In this document: one piece after another, positions 16,127 to 25,403 of the stretch
Layout of the letters: each line of letters begins with the position of its first letter
Position numbering within the stretch: the stretch's first letter is position 1
The notes under the pieces: generated by a model
Told to the model about the DNA's origin: nothing
Seen by the model: only the letters and a program-made list of their open reading frames with translations
The model's database searches: none
Made by a program: the position numbers and the translations under genes
IMG/VR virus record: IMGVR_UViG_3300023184_000035
Span: 1 to 64,000 of that record
Origin: a virus
DNA length: 64,000 nucleotides
Reading direction: 5' to 3' (one strand)

Positions 16127-17870
16127 ACTCACGTTAGGAAATGACGTTGCGGTACTAGATTGTATAATTAGTACCAGCGTTCCGACAAAAAAAACAAAAA
16201 TACTATTCTATCACGGTTGTGTGGGTGAATGGATGTACTCGGCATCTATTTTGTTTAAAACGTACATTGAATGGTTTTATCCAGATACCGCTGAACATTT
16301 AGAATGGCTTATTCCTTTACAAAGTCAAATTGATGATCAATCATTGATTAACTACATAACTCAAAATCAAGTTGACTTGTTGTGTACTAGTCACTATGTT
16401 TGGAATCATGATTTTTTAATTTCGCAACTGGCTAGAGTTTCAAAACATCTTAAAGATGTAAAAATTATTTCTGGTGGGCCCAACATAGATGTCAACGCTG
16501 ACCCAAATTTTTTTGAAAAATATCCTTTTATTGATTATGCAGTGTATGCGGCCGGGGAACAGGCCTTTGCTGACATAATAAATCATCTAGTTCTTGACAA
16601 ACCATTGATTGCATTTAATACATCAAATTGCGCTTGGCGCAACAATAACGACAAAGTTGTTGTGGCTGATTATAAATTTGTGAAAATGATAGAAGTTAGC
16701 CCGTTTGTTTATAATGAAAAGTTTTTTGAAGAAATGACTTCAGCTTTTGTTAAAGAACATACCAACTTATGGTTTGCGTATACATTAACCAGAGGATGTC
16801 CGTATGCCTGCACCTTCTGCGATTGGAACAGCGGTCTTGGTAATAAAGTTTCTAGACGCAAAAATACCTATCAGCAAGAAATTGACTTGTTTCAACGACT
16901 AGGGATCAAGAACATATATTTGTCGGACGCCAACGTTGGGCAATACGAAGAAGATGTCAAAATGATTGAATATTTTGCAGAGAAAAATGTCAAAGAAAAT
17001 GTTGGGTTCCACGTGGGTGGTAATTTCAGCAAGCTCAAGAAAGAAAATAATTTAAAAATCTTTCATGCCATGGCCAAAAGTAAATTGCTTCACAAGGCAT
17101 TTAACTTTTCAATTCAAGATACAAACGAAGAGATATTAAAAAATATTGATCGTCCTGATGTGGGATGGGAAGTTCATGCTGCCATGGCAGATGAGTTACG
17201 ACAAAGCTATCCGCATCTGTGTGTGAAAGCACAACTGTTATATGGACTACCTGGGCAAACTGTTGAATCTTGGAGGGAAACACTTCGGCAAGTTACTCAA
17301 AAAAATATTTTTCCAAGGCCTTTGTTCAATGAACCCTTGCCATCAAGTCCGGCATTACTAGACCCAGAATATCAACGACGATTTCAATTTGAATATATTC
17401 AGACCAATCGACTCATAGAAGGATTTGTGCAGGCAACCAAATGTGTTACCATGGTGTCAAAAAAAAGCAGCTCTTTTGATCAAGCAGACATTGTACACAT
17501 GCTGATTATATCTGCAATGTATCAGGCGTTGACTGCATTTAAATTGGCAATGATCGAATGTGGATCTAATGGGTTTGATATTGAACCAGTTGTAACTGGG
17601 TTGATTCGCACCCCACAATATCAACGCATATATGACAATTTTTTATACAATTGGACTGTGGAAAATAATTTTTACTTTACCACAGATTTCAGTGGTAACC
17701 ACAACATAATTAGTGACTTGACTATAGGAATTAAATTGGTTTCGGATAATCAATTTGTAGCAAGTGTTATATCTAATTTGCCAAAAACTTCACGTTCTGA
17801 ATTTATTCAATATGTAGTGACTGATAAATTCAAAAAAACGATCAATGAAATATTTTCAGATTTTGATTGA
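16116..17870 (+). CDS. B12-binding-type radical SAM protein
   Basis: 584 residues. N-terminal part is a Rossmann-like cobalamin-binding-type domain (ISGGPNIDVNADP; YAVYAAGEQAFADII). The radical SAM cluster motif CPYACTFC has its cysteines at C228, C232 and C235. Family members transfer methyl groups or rearrange substrates using S-adenosylmethionine and a [4Fe-4S] cluster; the substrate here is unknown. It overlaps iscU by 11 bases and is followed 1 base later by iscA, so its cluster may be supplied by these partners. The gene is clearly A+T richer than the phage genes around it. Confidence 0.8.
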   Translation: MLHELTLGNDVAVLDCIISTSVPTKKTKILFYHGCVGEWMYSASILFKTYIEWFYPDTAEHLEWLIPLQSQIDDQSLINYITQNQVDLLCTSHYVWNHDFLISQLARVSKHLKDVKIISGGPNIDVNADPNFFEKYPFIDYAVYAAGEQAFADIINHLVLDKPLIAFNTSNCAWRNNNDKVVVADYKFVKMIEVSPFVYNEKFFEEMTSAFVKEHTNLWFAYTLTRGCPYACTFCDWNSGLGNKVSRRKNTYQQEIDLFQRLGIKNIYLSDANVGQYEEDVKMIEYFAEKNVKENVGFHVGGNFSKLKKENNLKIFHAMAKSKLLHKAFNFSIQDTNEEILKNIDRPDVGWEVHAAMADELRQSYPHLCVKAQLLYGLPGQTVESWRETLRQVTQKNIFPRPLFNEPLPSSPALLDPEYQRRFQFEYIQTNRLIEGFVQATKCVTMVSKKSSSFDQADIVHMLIISAMYQALTAFKLAMIECGSNGFDIEPVVTGLIRTPQYQRIYDNFLYNWTVENNFYFTTDFSGNHNIISDLTIGIKLVSDNQFVASVISNLPKTSRSEFIQYVVTDKFKKTINEIFSDFD

Positions 17871-17871
17871 T

Positions 17872-18195
17872 ATGATAACCATAACTGATGTTGCTAAAAA
17901 TAAAATTCAAAAATTAGTACAGACCAAAGGTTATGCTGGTATACGATTGGGAGTAAAAACTACAGGTTGCTCAGGGCTTGCTTATGTGTTAGAATACGTT
18001 AACAAATACGTGCCTGAATCAGGAACCATAAATTATGCTCAAAATGATTTCTGTGTGTTAGTTGATAAAAAACATGATGTATACCTGCGTGGCACACAAG
18101 TAGACTATGTGCGCCAAGGCCTCAACGAGGGCTTTGAGTTTTCCAACCCCAATGAACGTGACCGCTGTGGTTGCGGAGAAAGTTTTAGAGTTTGA
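17872..18195 (+). CDS. iscA: IscA-type Fe-S carrier
   Basis: 107 residues from the ATG at 17872; an upstream in-frame ATG at 17845 lies inside the previous gene. A-type carriers bind clusters from IscU and deliver them to apo-proteins. The three ligands are C33 (KTTGCSGLAYVLEYV), C99 and C101 (CGCGESF), and GTQVDYVRQGLNEGFEFSNP is the family signature. IscA and ErpA cannot be told apart with certainty by eye; neighbourhood favours IscA. Confidence 0.92.
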   Translation: MITITDVAKNKIQKLVQTKGYAGIRLGVKTTGCSGLAYVLEYVNKYVPESGTINYAQNDFCVLVDKKHDVYLRGTQVDYVRQGLNEGFEFSNPNERDRCGCGESFRV

Positions 18196-19226
18196 TACCA
18201 GGTTACTACACTACACAACAGCTGACAGAACTTGCACAAGGCAACGCTGACACATTTAGATCCATTGGCAAAACACACAGCAAAATGATCTTGGTCAATG
18301 ACAGTGTGATCATTATCTATGCCCATAAGTTTGGTGCTGCCTTGACCAAAGATCAACGTGAGATGTTGCTAGACGTAATTTGTAAACATTACCGCAATCA
18401 AACTATAGAAGTAATATCTGGGGACGGGGAAAATTTAGAGTTGCTGGGAGTGTTAGACTTACTAGAGCTCATAACTGCCAAGCTCAACATACCAATACAA
18501 CACATAAGATTAGCCAGTACCAATCCTGATTATGCAAGAGCTTTCCCTCATGTGCGTAAAAAGCCTGGAGTATTTCTTGCTGCCTGGAATTTTATCAACC
18601 CAGTTGCCACACCTGTCAAAACAGATGCCAAGTTTGTGGGCACCGCCATTGGGAGATTCACACCCAGTAGATTTAGATTGGCATATGAAATGGATCAGGC
18701 ATTTCCCAATGATGCAAAAATAGTTTTCCAACAAATACGCAATCAACTTGAAGTACTAAACTGGTCCAGTGGTGTTTATGATCGCGAACTAGCCTGGGCG
18801 CAAACTCGTCAATTTGACACAGATGTTTCTGTAGAAGATTATGCTCGAGAACATTGGGCTGCAGGATGCCGCAACTACAATGCTTGGTCGGCACAGTTTC
18901 AAATTGATGTTGTGGCCGAGAGTGATGTGTTTAACTATCACTGGCTCACAGAAAAAGTTGCCAAACCCTTGGCCACCGGAAAGCCTTTTGTATTACTAGG
19001 TGGCCGCCACAGTTTACGATTGCTACGTGCCTGGGGTTTTGCAACGTTTGATAACATCATTGATGAATCATATGATGACGAAGAAATTCCCACATTGCGA
19101 ATTACAAAAATTATCAATAGTCTAAAACAAGTTTACCACAGTCCTGATCGACAACACCTTGTAGCACAAATGAATCAAAACGCACACCGCAATATTGCAC
19201 AGTATCAAAAATTCTGTAGAACTTAA
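18192..19226 (+). CDS. Glycosyltransferase-like protein, GT10-like C-terminus
   Basis: 344 residues. Start taken as TTG 18192 inside the iscA stop (TTGA), since no ATG lies near. C-terminal blocks HWLTEKVAKPLATGKPFVLL and WGFATFDNIIDESYDD place it with the genes at 3785, 36906 and 55698. The N-terminal 130 residues differ among the four copies, which suggests different acceptors. Substrates unknown. Confidence 0.55.
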   Translation: MIPGYYTTQQLTELAQGNADTFRSIGKTHSKMILVNDSVIIIYAHKFGAALTKDQREMLLDVICKHYRNQTIEVISGDGENLELLGVLDLLELITAKLNIPIQHIRLASTNPDYARAFPHVRKKPGVFLAAWNFINPVATPVKTDAKFVGTAIGRFTPSRFRLAYEMDQAFPNDAKIVFQQIRNQLEVLNWSSGVYDRELAWAQTRQFDTDVSVEDYAREHWAAGCRNYNAWSAQFQIDVVAESDVFNYHWLTEKVAKPLATGKPFVLLGGRHSLRLLRAWGFATFDNIIDESYDDEEIPTLRITKIINSLKQVYHSPDRQHLVAQMNQNAHRNIAQYQKFCRT

Positions 19227-19227
19227 T

Positions 19228-19944
19228 ATGTACAATCCAAAATTCAATTACCAGTCCATTCCCCGGGAAAACGTCAACGGACGTAGACTATATGCCACTC
19301 CTGATGGCAATAAACTACCCAGTGTGACCACAATACTTGATGCCACCAAAAGCGAGGAAAGTAAAAAGGCCTTGCAAAATTGGCGCAACCGAGTGGGGCA
19401 CGAGCAAGCACAACAAATCACCACAGAAGCTGCCAACCGCGGTACAAGAATGCACACATACCTTGAACAGTATGTCAAAGAAGGTGCCATAAAAGACCGT
19501 GGTACAAATCCATTCAGTTGGGCCAGTCATGCCATGGCTCATAAAGTTGTAGAACATGGACTGAAAAATGTTAATGAGTTTTGGGGCATTGAAGTACCGT
19601 TGTATTTCCCTCGAGTGTATGCAGGCACCACAGACGGCGCAGGCATACACTTGAATGAAGAAGCCATCCTGGACTACAAGCAAACCAACAAGCCCAAAAA
19701 ACGTGAATGGATTGATGACTACTTTGTGCAGTTGTGCGCATACGCAGAAGCACACAATGAACTGCATGGCACAAACATCCGAAAAGGCGTGATTTTGATG
19801 TGCGTCAAACCTGCTGTAGACGATCAAATGAACATGATCTCCCAGCCAGAATACCAAGAATTTGTGCTGGAAGGCCGGGAGTTTGACAAGTACCGGGACC
19901 TATGGTGGAAAAAGGTTGAACAGTATTACTTGCTAAATATGTGA
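19228..19944 (+). CDS. PD-(D/E)XK exonuclease
   Basis: 238 residues from ATG 19228. Opens with KLPSVTTILDATKSEESKK, a block typical of phage and MGME1/RecB-like exonucleases. The catalytic set is GTTDGAGIHLNEEAILDYKQ, giving the D, the E and the D-x-K of the PD-(D/E)XK fold, with a following QLCAYAEA helix motif. Probably degrades or trims DNA during replication or recombination. The ATG lies one base after the previous stop. Confidence 0.82.
   Translation: MYNPKFNYQSIPRENVNGRRLYATPDGNKLPSVTTILDATKSEESKKALQNWRNRVGHEQAQQITTEAANRGTRMHTYLEQYVKEGAIKDRGTNPFSWASHAMAHKVVEHGLKNVNEFWGIEVPLYFPRVYAGTTDGAGIHLNEEAILDYKQTNKPKKREWIDDYFVQLCAYAEAHNELHGTNIRKGVILMCVKPAVDDQMNMISQPEYQEFVLEGREFDKYRDLWWKKVEQYYLLNM
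19932..19939 (+). promoter_or_regulatory. Late promoter box, GCTAAATA
   Basis: GCTAAATA 24 bases before the GTG of the tail-spike gene at 19964; an AAGGAA ribosome site lies between. Confidence 0.45.
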
Positions 19945-19963
19945 TACCCGAAGGAATCACACT

Positions 19964-21709
19964 GTGGCAATCGTACAAGTATCAAGAATCACCACTCGCA
20001 AGGGCTTACTAGAAGACCTACCACAGCCCTTGGCTGGCGCCGAACTAGGCTGGGCCATTAATGAACGCCAATTATTCATTGGCAACGGCACATTAGAAGA
20101 AGGCGCACCTGTTGTAGGCAACACTGAAATCTTAACTGAATTTTCAGACATATTGGGATTTGCCACAGCATACACCTACAAAGGTCAGGCGGCTGGATAC
20201 ACTGTCCAAACTGGCGAAACTCCCGGTACCCCCGTAACACAAAGCCTGCAAAGTCGTCTGGACAGTTATGCCATCATCACTGACTTTGGTGCCACCGGTG
20301 ATGGACTCACCGATGACACCGAGGCTATCAATCGCGCATTGTACCAATTGTATTGTGTGCAGAACAACACTCAGATTCGCAGAAGTTTGTTCTTCCCTGC
20401 AGGCACATACGTGGTTACTGACACCATCCTCATTCCACCTTATGCCAAATTGTATGGTGAAGGTGCCAACAGCAGTATAATCAATTTCACAGTGCAAAAC
20501 TGGGCCGCAAGCACCAGTTATGCTGCTGGTGTGTTGGTGTACTACACTGCCACTTCGGCCTACTACCGAAGTCAGGCTGTGGTACCTGCCACAGGAATCG
20601 CAATAACAAACACTGCCTATTGGTCGTTGGTGTCATTACCTGATTATGTTGTGAGAACTGCAGACAGTTTGCAACAAACAGGTGTGAACATTGGTACAAA
20701 CGGTGCTGTGGCACCACAAAATATTGAAGTATCTGGACTGGCCATCAGAACCGATCAGGTACATGATGCAGTGTTGTTGCAGGCCGCAAGTGATTGTTAT
20801 TTTGACAGCTTGGATATTGCTGGACCGTTGACCACTACAGATTTAACAACATCAGCTGATGATACTGCGGCTATTCGTTGGGATAGCACAGTGAGTCTTG
20901 TTACCAAACAAGTCACCTGGAATAATTGTGTATTTGGTGGGTTTACTTACGGCACTGCCACAGACGAACAAGTGCAAGGTATCACTATCAGTAACAGCCG
21001 ATTTGACACACTATACCAAGGCGTATACCTTGGTGGTGCATCACCAGTAAATGGCGGGCCAACTGGATTTCGACTCATGCACAACACGTTTGACAATATC
21101 TATGTTGAAGGTGTGGTGATCAACAATGTGAGTTTGAATGCCACAGGATACAATGTATTCTATGATGTGGGCAACCATTTCCAAGGTGTTACTATTCCTG
21201 CCAGCTCAATTATTTCAATTGACGCTGACAACAACATCAGCGTTGGTGACATGTTCCAACGCACCACGGCACAGAGTTCAACTTATCCAAGAATTTATCT
21301 TTACAATATAACCACAGGCACAGTACCCATCAGTATTGGAGTAGATTCAGCAGCACAAACACAGTTAGGCAGTTATGTTCGAGAAACCGGCACACAAGCC
21401 ACATTGAGTGCCGGTTCAACCAATGCCACATTGTTTACAAAAAATTCAACCTTGGTCAAGGCATTCTCAATGAATTACACCATAGTTCGAGAAACGTCAG
21501 TGCGCACCGGCACAATGATCATTGTGAATGATGCAGATGATTCAGCAGGTGATGGATTTTCATGGACTGAAGACTATGTACAAAATTCAGATCCTGATGT
21601 GACATTGAATGTGACAGATTCGGGGTCAGTCATTACAGTGCAATACTCTAGTAGTAGTGTTCGCGGCGCAGGAAAGATTTATTACAGTCTCACGCATCTC
21701 GGCGTATAA
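19964..21709 (+). CDS. Tail spike with pectate-lyase-type beta helix
   Basis: 581 residues, GTG start with AAGGAA eight bases before. N-terminal 90 residues are a virion-binding domain (AELGWAINERQLFIGNG is a common phage fibre block). From about residue 105, ITDFGATGDGLTDDTEAINR and FFPAGTYVVTDTILIPP are the hallmark of the pectate lyase 3 beta-helix fold of tail spikes, which bind and cut surface polysaccharide. The catalytic residues cannot be picked out by eye. Confidence 0.85.
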   Translation: MAIVQVSRITTRKGLLEDLPQPLAGAELGWAINERQLFIGNGTLEEGAPVVGNTEILTEFSDILGFATAYTYKGQAAGYTVQTGETPGTPVTQSLQSRLDSYAIITDFGATGDGLTDDTEAINRALYQLYCVQNNTQIRRSLFFPAGTYVVTDTILIPPYAKLYGEGANSSIINFTVQNWAASTSYAAGVLVYYTATSAYYRSQAVVPATGIAITNTAYWSLVSLPDYVVRTADSLQQTGVNIGTNGAVAPQNIEVSGLAIRTDQVHDAVLLQAASDCYFDSLDIAGPLTTTDLTTSADDTAAIRWDSTVSLVTKQVTWNNCVFGGFTYGTATDEQVQGITISNSRFDTLYQGVYLGGASPVNGGPTGFRLMHNTFDNIYVEGVVINNVSLNATGYNVFYDVGNHFQGVTIPASSIISIDADNNISVGDMFQRTTAQSSTYPRIYLYNITTGTVPISIGVDSAAQTQLGSYVRETGTQATLSAGSTNATLFTKNSTLVKAFSMNYTIVRETSVRTGTMIIVNDADDSAGDGFSWTEDYVQNSDPDVTLNVTDSGSVITVQYSSSSVRGAGKIYYSLTHLGV

Positions 21710-21716
21710 CTAGTTG

Positions 21717-22142
21717 ATGTGGCCACGTAGTTTTGCCGAAAGGCTGGAGTCTTGGGCAGACCTAAGACAGCATTGTGCAGATCTTGATCCTGAATCTGCT
21801 GTAACCAAAATCAACACCTGGTGGTTTCAATCACCTTGGTGTGCATATCATTTGCACTGGGATGATCAAGCAGACTGGCCTGATCCTTGGCAGTTGTTGA
21901 GCGACGATGTGTATTGTCCTCTTGCTCGCGGGCTGGGAATCCTGTATACTATAACACTGTTGGATCGTGCAGATCTGCAGGATGCTTGCATGATTGAGTA
22001 TCTAGGGGACAATTTAGTCCTGATTCGGGGTGAGAAATATATACTGAATTGGGATCCTGATCAAGTGTTAAATATCAGCCTGGGGAGTTCAAAACCCAGA
22101 CGGCGTGTCAGTCAAGAAGAAATAAAACAAAAAATTCGTTAG
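21717..22142 (+). CDS. Conserved phage protein, Trp-rich
   Basis: 141 residues from ATG 21717 (a TTG at 21714 would add one residue). SFAERLESWADLRQHCADLD, TWWFQSPWCAYHLHWDDQ and LLSDDVYCPLARGLGILYTI are very distinctive; I recall relatives in T4-like cyanophages beside nrdA, without known function. Confidence 0.7.
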   Translation: MWPRSFAERLESWADLRQHCADLDPESAVTKINTWWFQSPWCAYHLHWDDQADWPDPWQLLSDDVYCPLARGLGILYTITLLDRADLQDACMIEYLGDNLVLIRGEKYILNWDPDQVLNISLGSSKPRRRVSQEEIKQKIR

Positions 22143-22148
22143 GACGAG

Positions 22149-24470
22149 ATGAAAAGCATTACAGTTGTAAAGCGCAGTGGCCTTCGTGAGCCGCTGGCAT
22201 TGGAGAAATGGCAGACTCAAATTGCCAAAGTATGCGCAGGCATAGCAGATGTTAGCCAGAGCATGGTGGAGATCAAAGCACAGTTGCACTTTTATGATGG
22301 TATTACCACCAAAGAAATTGACGGTATTACCTTACGTGCCATTGTGGACTTGATTGACGTGGAATCAAATCCTGATGTTGGGCACACCAACTATCAGTAT
22401 GTAGCAGGTAAACAGAGACTCAGCATGCTACGCAAAGACGTATACGGTAGTTACGATCCTCCTCACTTGTATGACATCGTGAAGACCAACGTGGCCACTG
22501 GTCTGTACACTCCTGAACTGCTAGAGTGGTATTCAGAAGACGACTGGAACCGCATGAATGACATGATTGACCATGCCAAGGATGAATCCTACAGTTATGC
22601 CGCAGTAGAGCAATTGATTGAAAAATACCTAGTAAAGAATCGTAGTACAGGACAAACATATGAAACCCCTCAAGTTAGATACATGGTGGCCGCGGCTACT
22701 GTGTTTCACAAAGAAGAGCCTAACTCAGCTAGAATGCGTTATATCAAAGAATATTATCAAGCCGCCAGTGATGGTTTGTTTACTCTTGCTACACCTGTGC
22801 TTGCAGGGCTCGGCACTCCTACTAAACAGTTTAGTTCCTGTGTGCTTATCAGGAGTGACGACGATCTTGATAGTATATTTGCTTCTGGTGAGATGATGGC
22901 CAAGTATGCCAGCAAACGTGCCGGCATTGGTTTGGAAATTGGTCGCTTACGTCCACTAGGCTCACCCATCCGTGGTGGCGAGATCATGCACACCGGCATG
23001 ATACCATTCTTAAAGAAATGGTTTGGTGATTTACGTTCATGTTCACAAGGAGGTATTCGTAATGCTAGTGCTACAGTGTTCTATCCAATTTGGCATCATC
23101 AGTTTGATGATCTTATTGTGCTTAAAAACAACCAGGGCACTGAAGAAACTCGGGTACGACACATGGACTACGGGGTGGTGCTGTCCGCATTTTTCTGGAG
23201 ACGATTCAAGAACAAAGAAAACATAACATTCTTTGATCCCAACCAAGTGCCAGACCTGTACGAAGCCTTTTATTCAAACACAGAACTGTTTGAGGAACTG
23301 TATGTAAAATACGAAAAGCGTAAAGACCTACGCACTAAGACTATGAGTGCTGAAGAAGTATTCAAGTCAGGCATACTAAAAGAACGTACTGACACTGGAC
23401 GCATCTACTTGGTGTTCATTGACAATGTCATGAGTCAAGGCCCATTCAACCCTGAATACCATACCATTTACCAGAGTAACCTTTGCTGTGAAATTCTTCT
23501 TCCTACTAAACCCTTTAAACGTCTGGATGACCGTGATGGTCGTATCGCTCTTTGCACACTGGGATCAATCAACTGGGGTGCGTTCCGTAATCCAGAAGAC
23601 ATGCGTCGTGCTTGCCGTATACTTCAGCGTAGCCTGTGTAACATTCTTGACTATCAAGACTTTCTCTCCATCCAGTCTCAACTCTCCAATGACGAGATCC
23701 AGCCCCTGGGCATTGGAATCACCAACCTTGCCTACTGGCACGCCAAACGCAGCCTCAAGTACGGAGAACGAGACGCCTTGGCTGAAGTCAAGACGTGGAT
23801 GGAACATCAAGCCTACTACTTGACCGAAGCCACAGTGGAACTGGCCAAAGAACGTGGTCGTTGCAAAGACTCAGACAAAACACGGTATGGACAAGGCATC
23901 TTCCCTTGGGAACTACGTGCCAAAGGGGTAAATGAACTTGCAGACTTCACACCTGATCCTGCACTGGACTGGAATACCCTGCGTGGCAACATGAGAGCAT
24001 ATGGTGTACGTAACGCCACATTGATGGCGGTGGCACCTGTGGAGAGCAGTAGTGTTGTGATCAACTCAACCAATGGCATTGAAATGCCCATGAGCCTCAT
24101 TAGTGTCAAAGAATCAAAAGCAGGCAGCCTTACACAAGTTGTGCCTGAGTATCACAGACTCAAAAACCGATATCAAATGATGTGGCAACAACAAGATTGT
24201 ATTGGATATTTGAAAACAGCCGCTGTGCTGGCAGCATACATTGACCAGAGTATCAGCACCAACACATTTTACAATCCTGCACACTGGCCAGATCGTAAGG
24301 TGCCCACAACACTGATTGCCAAAAACTTGATGCAAGCACATCATTGGGGTATTAAGACATTTTACTATAGTCTAATCAACAAACAAGGCGCCAAGGCAGA
24401 TAAAGAAGATGCACCATTGGAAGCTATAGACTTTGATGAGGCAGATGACTGCGAAAGTTGCAAACTTTAA
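22149..24470 (+). CDS. nrdA: Ribonucleotide reductase class Ia, large subunit
   Basis: 773 residues. Reduces ribonucleoside diphosphates to deoxy forms with the NrdB radical subunit. The N-terminal ATP-cone region (TVVKRSGLREPLALEKWQTQ) is present, so dATP feedback may be kept. FSSCVLIRSDDDLD and QSNLCCEILLPTKP carry active-site cysteines, and the C-terminus ends ESCKL with the CxxC pair that glutaredoxin reduces. Length matches the family (about 760). It heads a set nrdA, methyltransferase, nrdB, glutaredoxin. Confidence 0.96.
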   Translation: MKSITVVKRSGLREPLALEKWQTQIAKVCAGIADVSQSMVEIKAQLHFYDGITTKEIDGITLRAIVDLIDVESNPDVGHTNYQYVAGKQRLSMLRKDVYGSYDPPHLYDIVKTNVATGLYTPELLEWYSEDDWNRMNDMIDHAKDESYSYAAVEQLIEKYLVKNRSTGQTYETPQVRYMVAAATVFHKEEPNSARMRYIKEYYQAASDGLFTLATPVLAGLGTPTKQFSSCVLIRSDDDLDSIFASGEMMAKYASKRAGIGLEIGRLRPLGSPIRGGEIMHTGMIPFLKKWFGDLRSCSQGGIRNASATVFYPIWHHQFDDLIVLKNNQGTEETRVRHMDYGVVLSAFFWRRFKNKENITFFDPNQVPDLYEAFYSNTELFEELYVKYEKRKDLRTKTMSAEEVFKSGILKERTDTGRIYLVFIDNVMSQGPFNPEYHTIYQSNLCCEILLPTKPFKRLDDRDGRIALCTLGSINWGAFRNPEDMRRACRILQRSLCNILDYQDFLSIQSQLSNDEIQPLGIGITNLAYWHAKRSLKYGERDALAEVKTWMEHQAYYLTEATVELAKERGRCKDSDKTRYGQGIFPWELRAKGVNELADFTPDPALDWNTLRGNMRAYGVRNATLMAVAPVESSSVVINSTNGIEMPMSLISVKESKAGSLTQVVPEYHRLKNRYQMMWQQQDCIGYLKTAAVLAAYIDQSISTNTFYNPAHWPDRKVPTTLIAKNLMQAHHWGIKTFYYSLINKQGAKADKEDAPLEAIDFDEADDCESCKL

Positions 24471-24472
24471 AC

Positions 24473-25402
24473 ATGCAATTTTTAAAACACATTGATTTTC
24501 GATATCACGATGGAGTAAATCTGCCCATGATCAATGATTTCATGCGCAATCAATTTTATGATCGTGTGCTGTCAAGATATGTTGTCAATCAACGTTGTAC
24601 TGACATTGGATTTGGCACAGGACTGTTGTCAATGCTGGCACTCAAACACGGTGCTGAACATGTGCGAGCATTTGAGTCAGACCGTAACAGATATTTGTTG
24701 GGTTGTGAGATTATCAGTCAGTTAAAGTTGCAACACCGTATTGAATTGATACATGATCGATACACTACTTCAACACACGCACCAACTGCTGTTACATTTA
24801 CCGAAACTGTAAATGGTAACCTGTGGTGGGAAGGTTTGTGGAACAGTTTGCCACCACACCCAGGACACATATTTTTACCTGGTGAATATTTTTTAGAATT
24901 GTGGGCTGTGGAAGTTCCTGACAGTTTTGCCCGGGGACTGTGTAGAGTTGGGCAAACACAACAGTATTTTGCACCCGGCGTTGATGTTGACCCTGAGTTT
25001 GTTGCAGTGGTTGATGCACTGGCTGGGCGTGAACCAGCACCTGCATGCTTGCCATTGCCACAGGGCATAGTGCAATTTGAACGCCAGCAAGAAACTGACT
25101 GGGGATGGATTCCTTACATGCGAGCAGTGCAAGCAGGCAGTGTGGTTGCCAAGTATCACGCAAAGTATCATCAGGATGGGCAAACAGAATTTGTACTCAC
25201 AGTACCAACTGACAAATGGCATAATAAGACAGTGTTGATTGTGCCACGAATGGGCATGCAACAAGATCAGGATCGATTGTATCTAGACACTGGACACTGG
25301 GGGCCAGGCGAGAATCCAGTGTTGTTGGTAAATCCCCAAAATACATTGGTTGTAACACACAACATAAAAAGTGGAATAATTAACTATTCCCAAGGAACAT
25401 AA
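24473..25402 (+). CDS. PRMT-like SAM-dependent methyltransferase
   Basis: 309 residues from ATG 24473, two bases after nrdA. Motif I is CTDIGFGTGLLSMLALKHGA with the acidic ribose-binding AFESD after it. TFTETVNGNLWWEGLWN carries two glutamates separated by eight residues, the spacing of the double-E loop that binds arginine in protein arginine methyltransferases, and a beta-rich C-terminal part follows as in that family. Arginine methylation is therefore plausible; the target is unknown. Confidence 0.65.
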   Translation: MQFLKHIDFRYHDGVNLPMINDFMRNQFYDRVLSRYVVNQRCTDIGFGTGLLSMLALKHGAEHVRAFESDRNRYLLGCEIISQLKLQHRIELIHDRYTTSTHAPTAVTFTETVNGNLWWEGLWNSLPPHPGHIFLPGEYFLELWAVEVPDSFARGLCRVGQTQQYFAPGVDVDPEFVAVVDALAGREPAPACLPLPQGIVQFERQQETDWGWIPYMRAVQAGSVVAKYHAKYHQDGQTEFVLTVPTDKWHNKTVLIVPRMGMQQDQDRLYLDTGHWGPGENPVLLVNPQNTLVVTHNIKSGIINYSQGT

Positions 25403-25403
25403 C

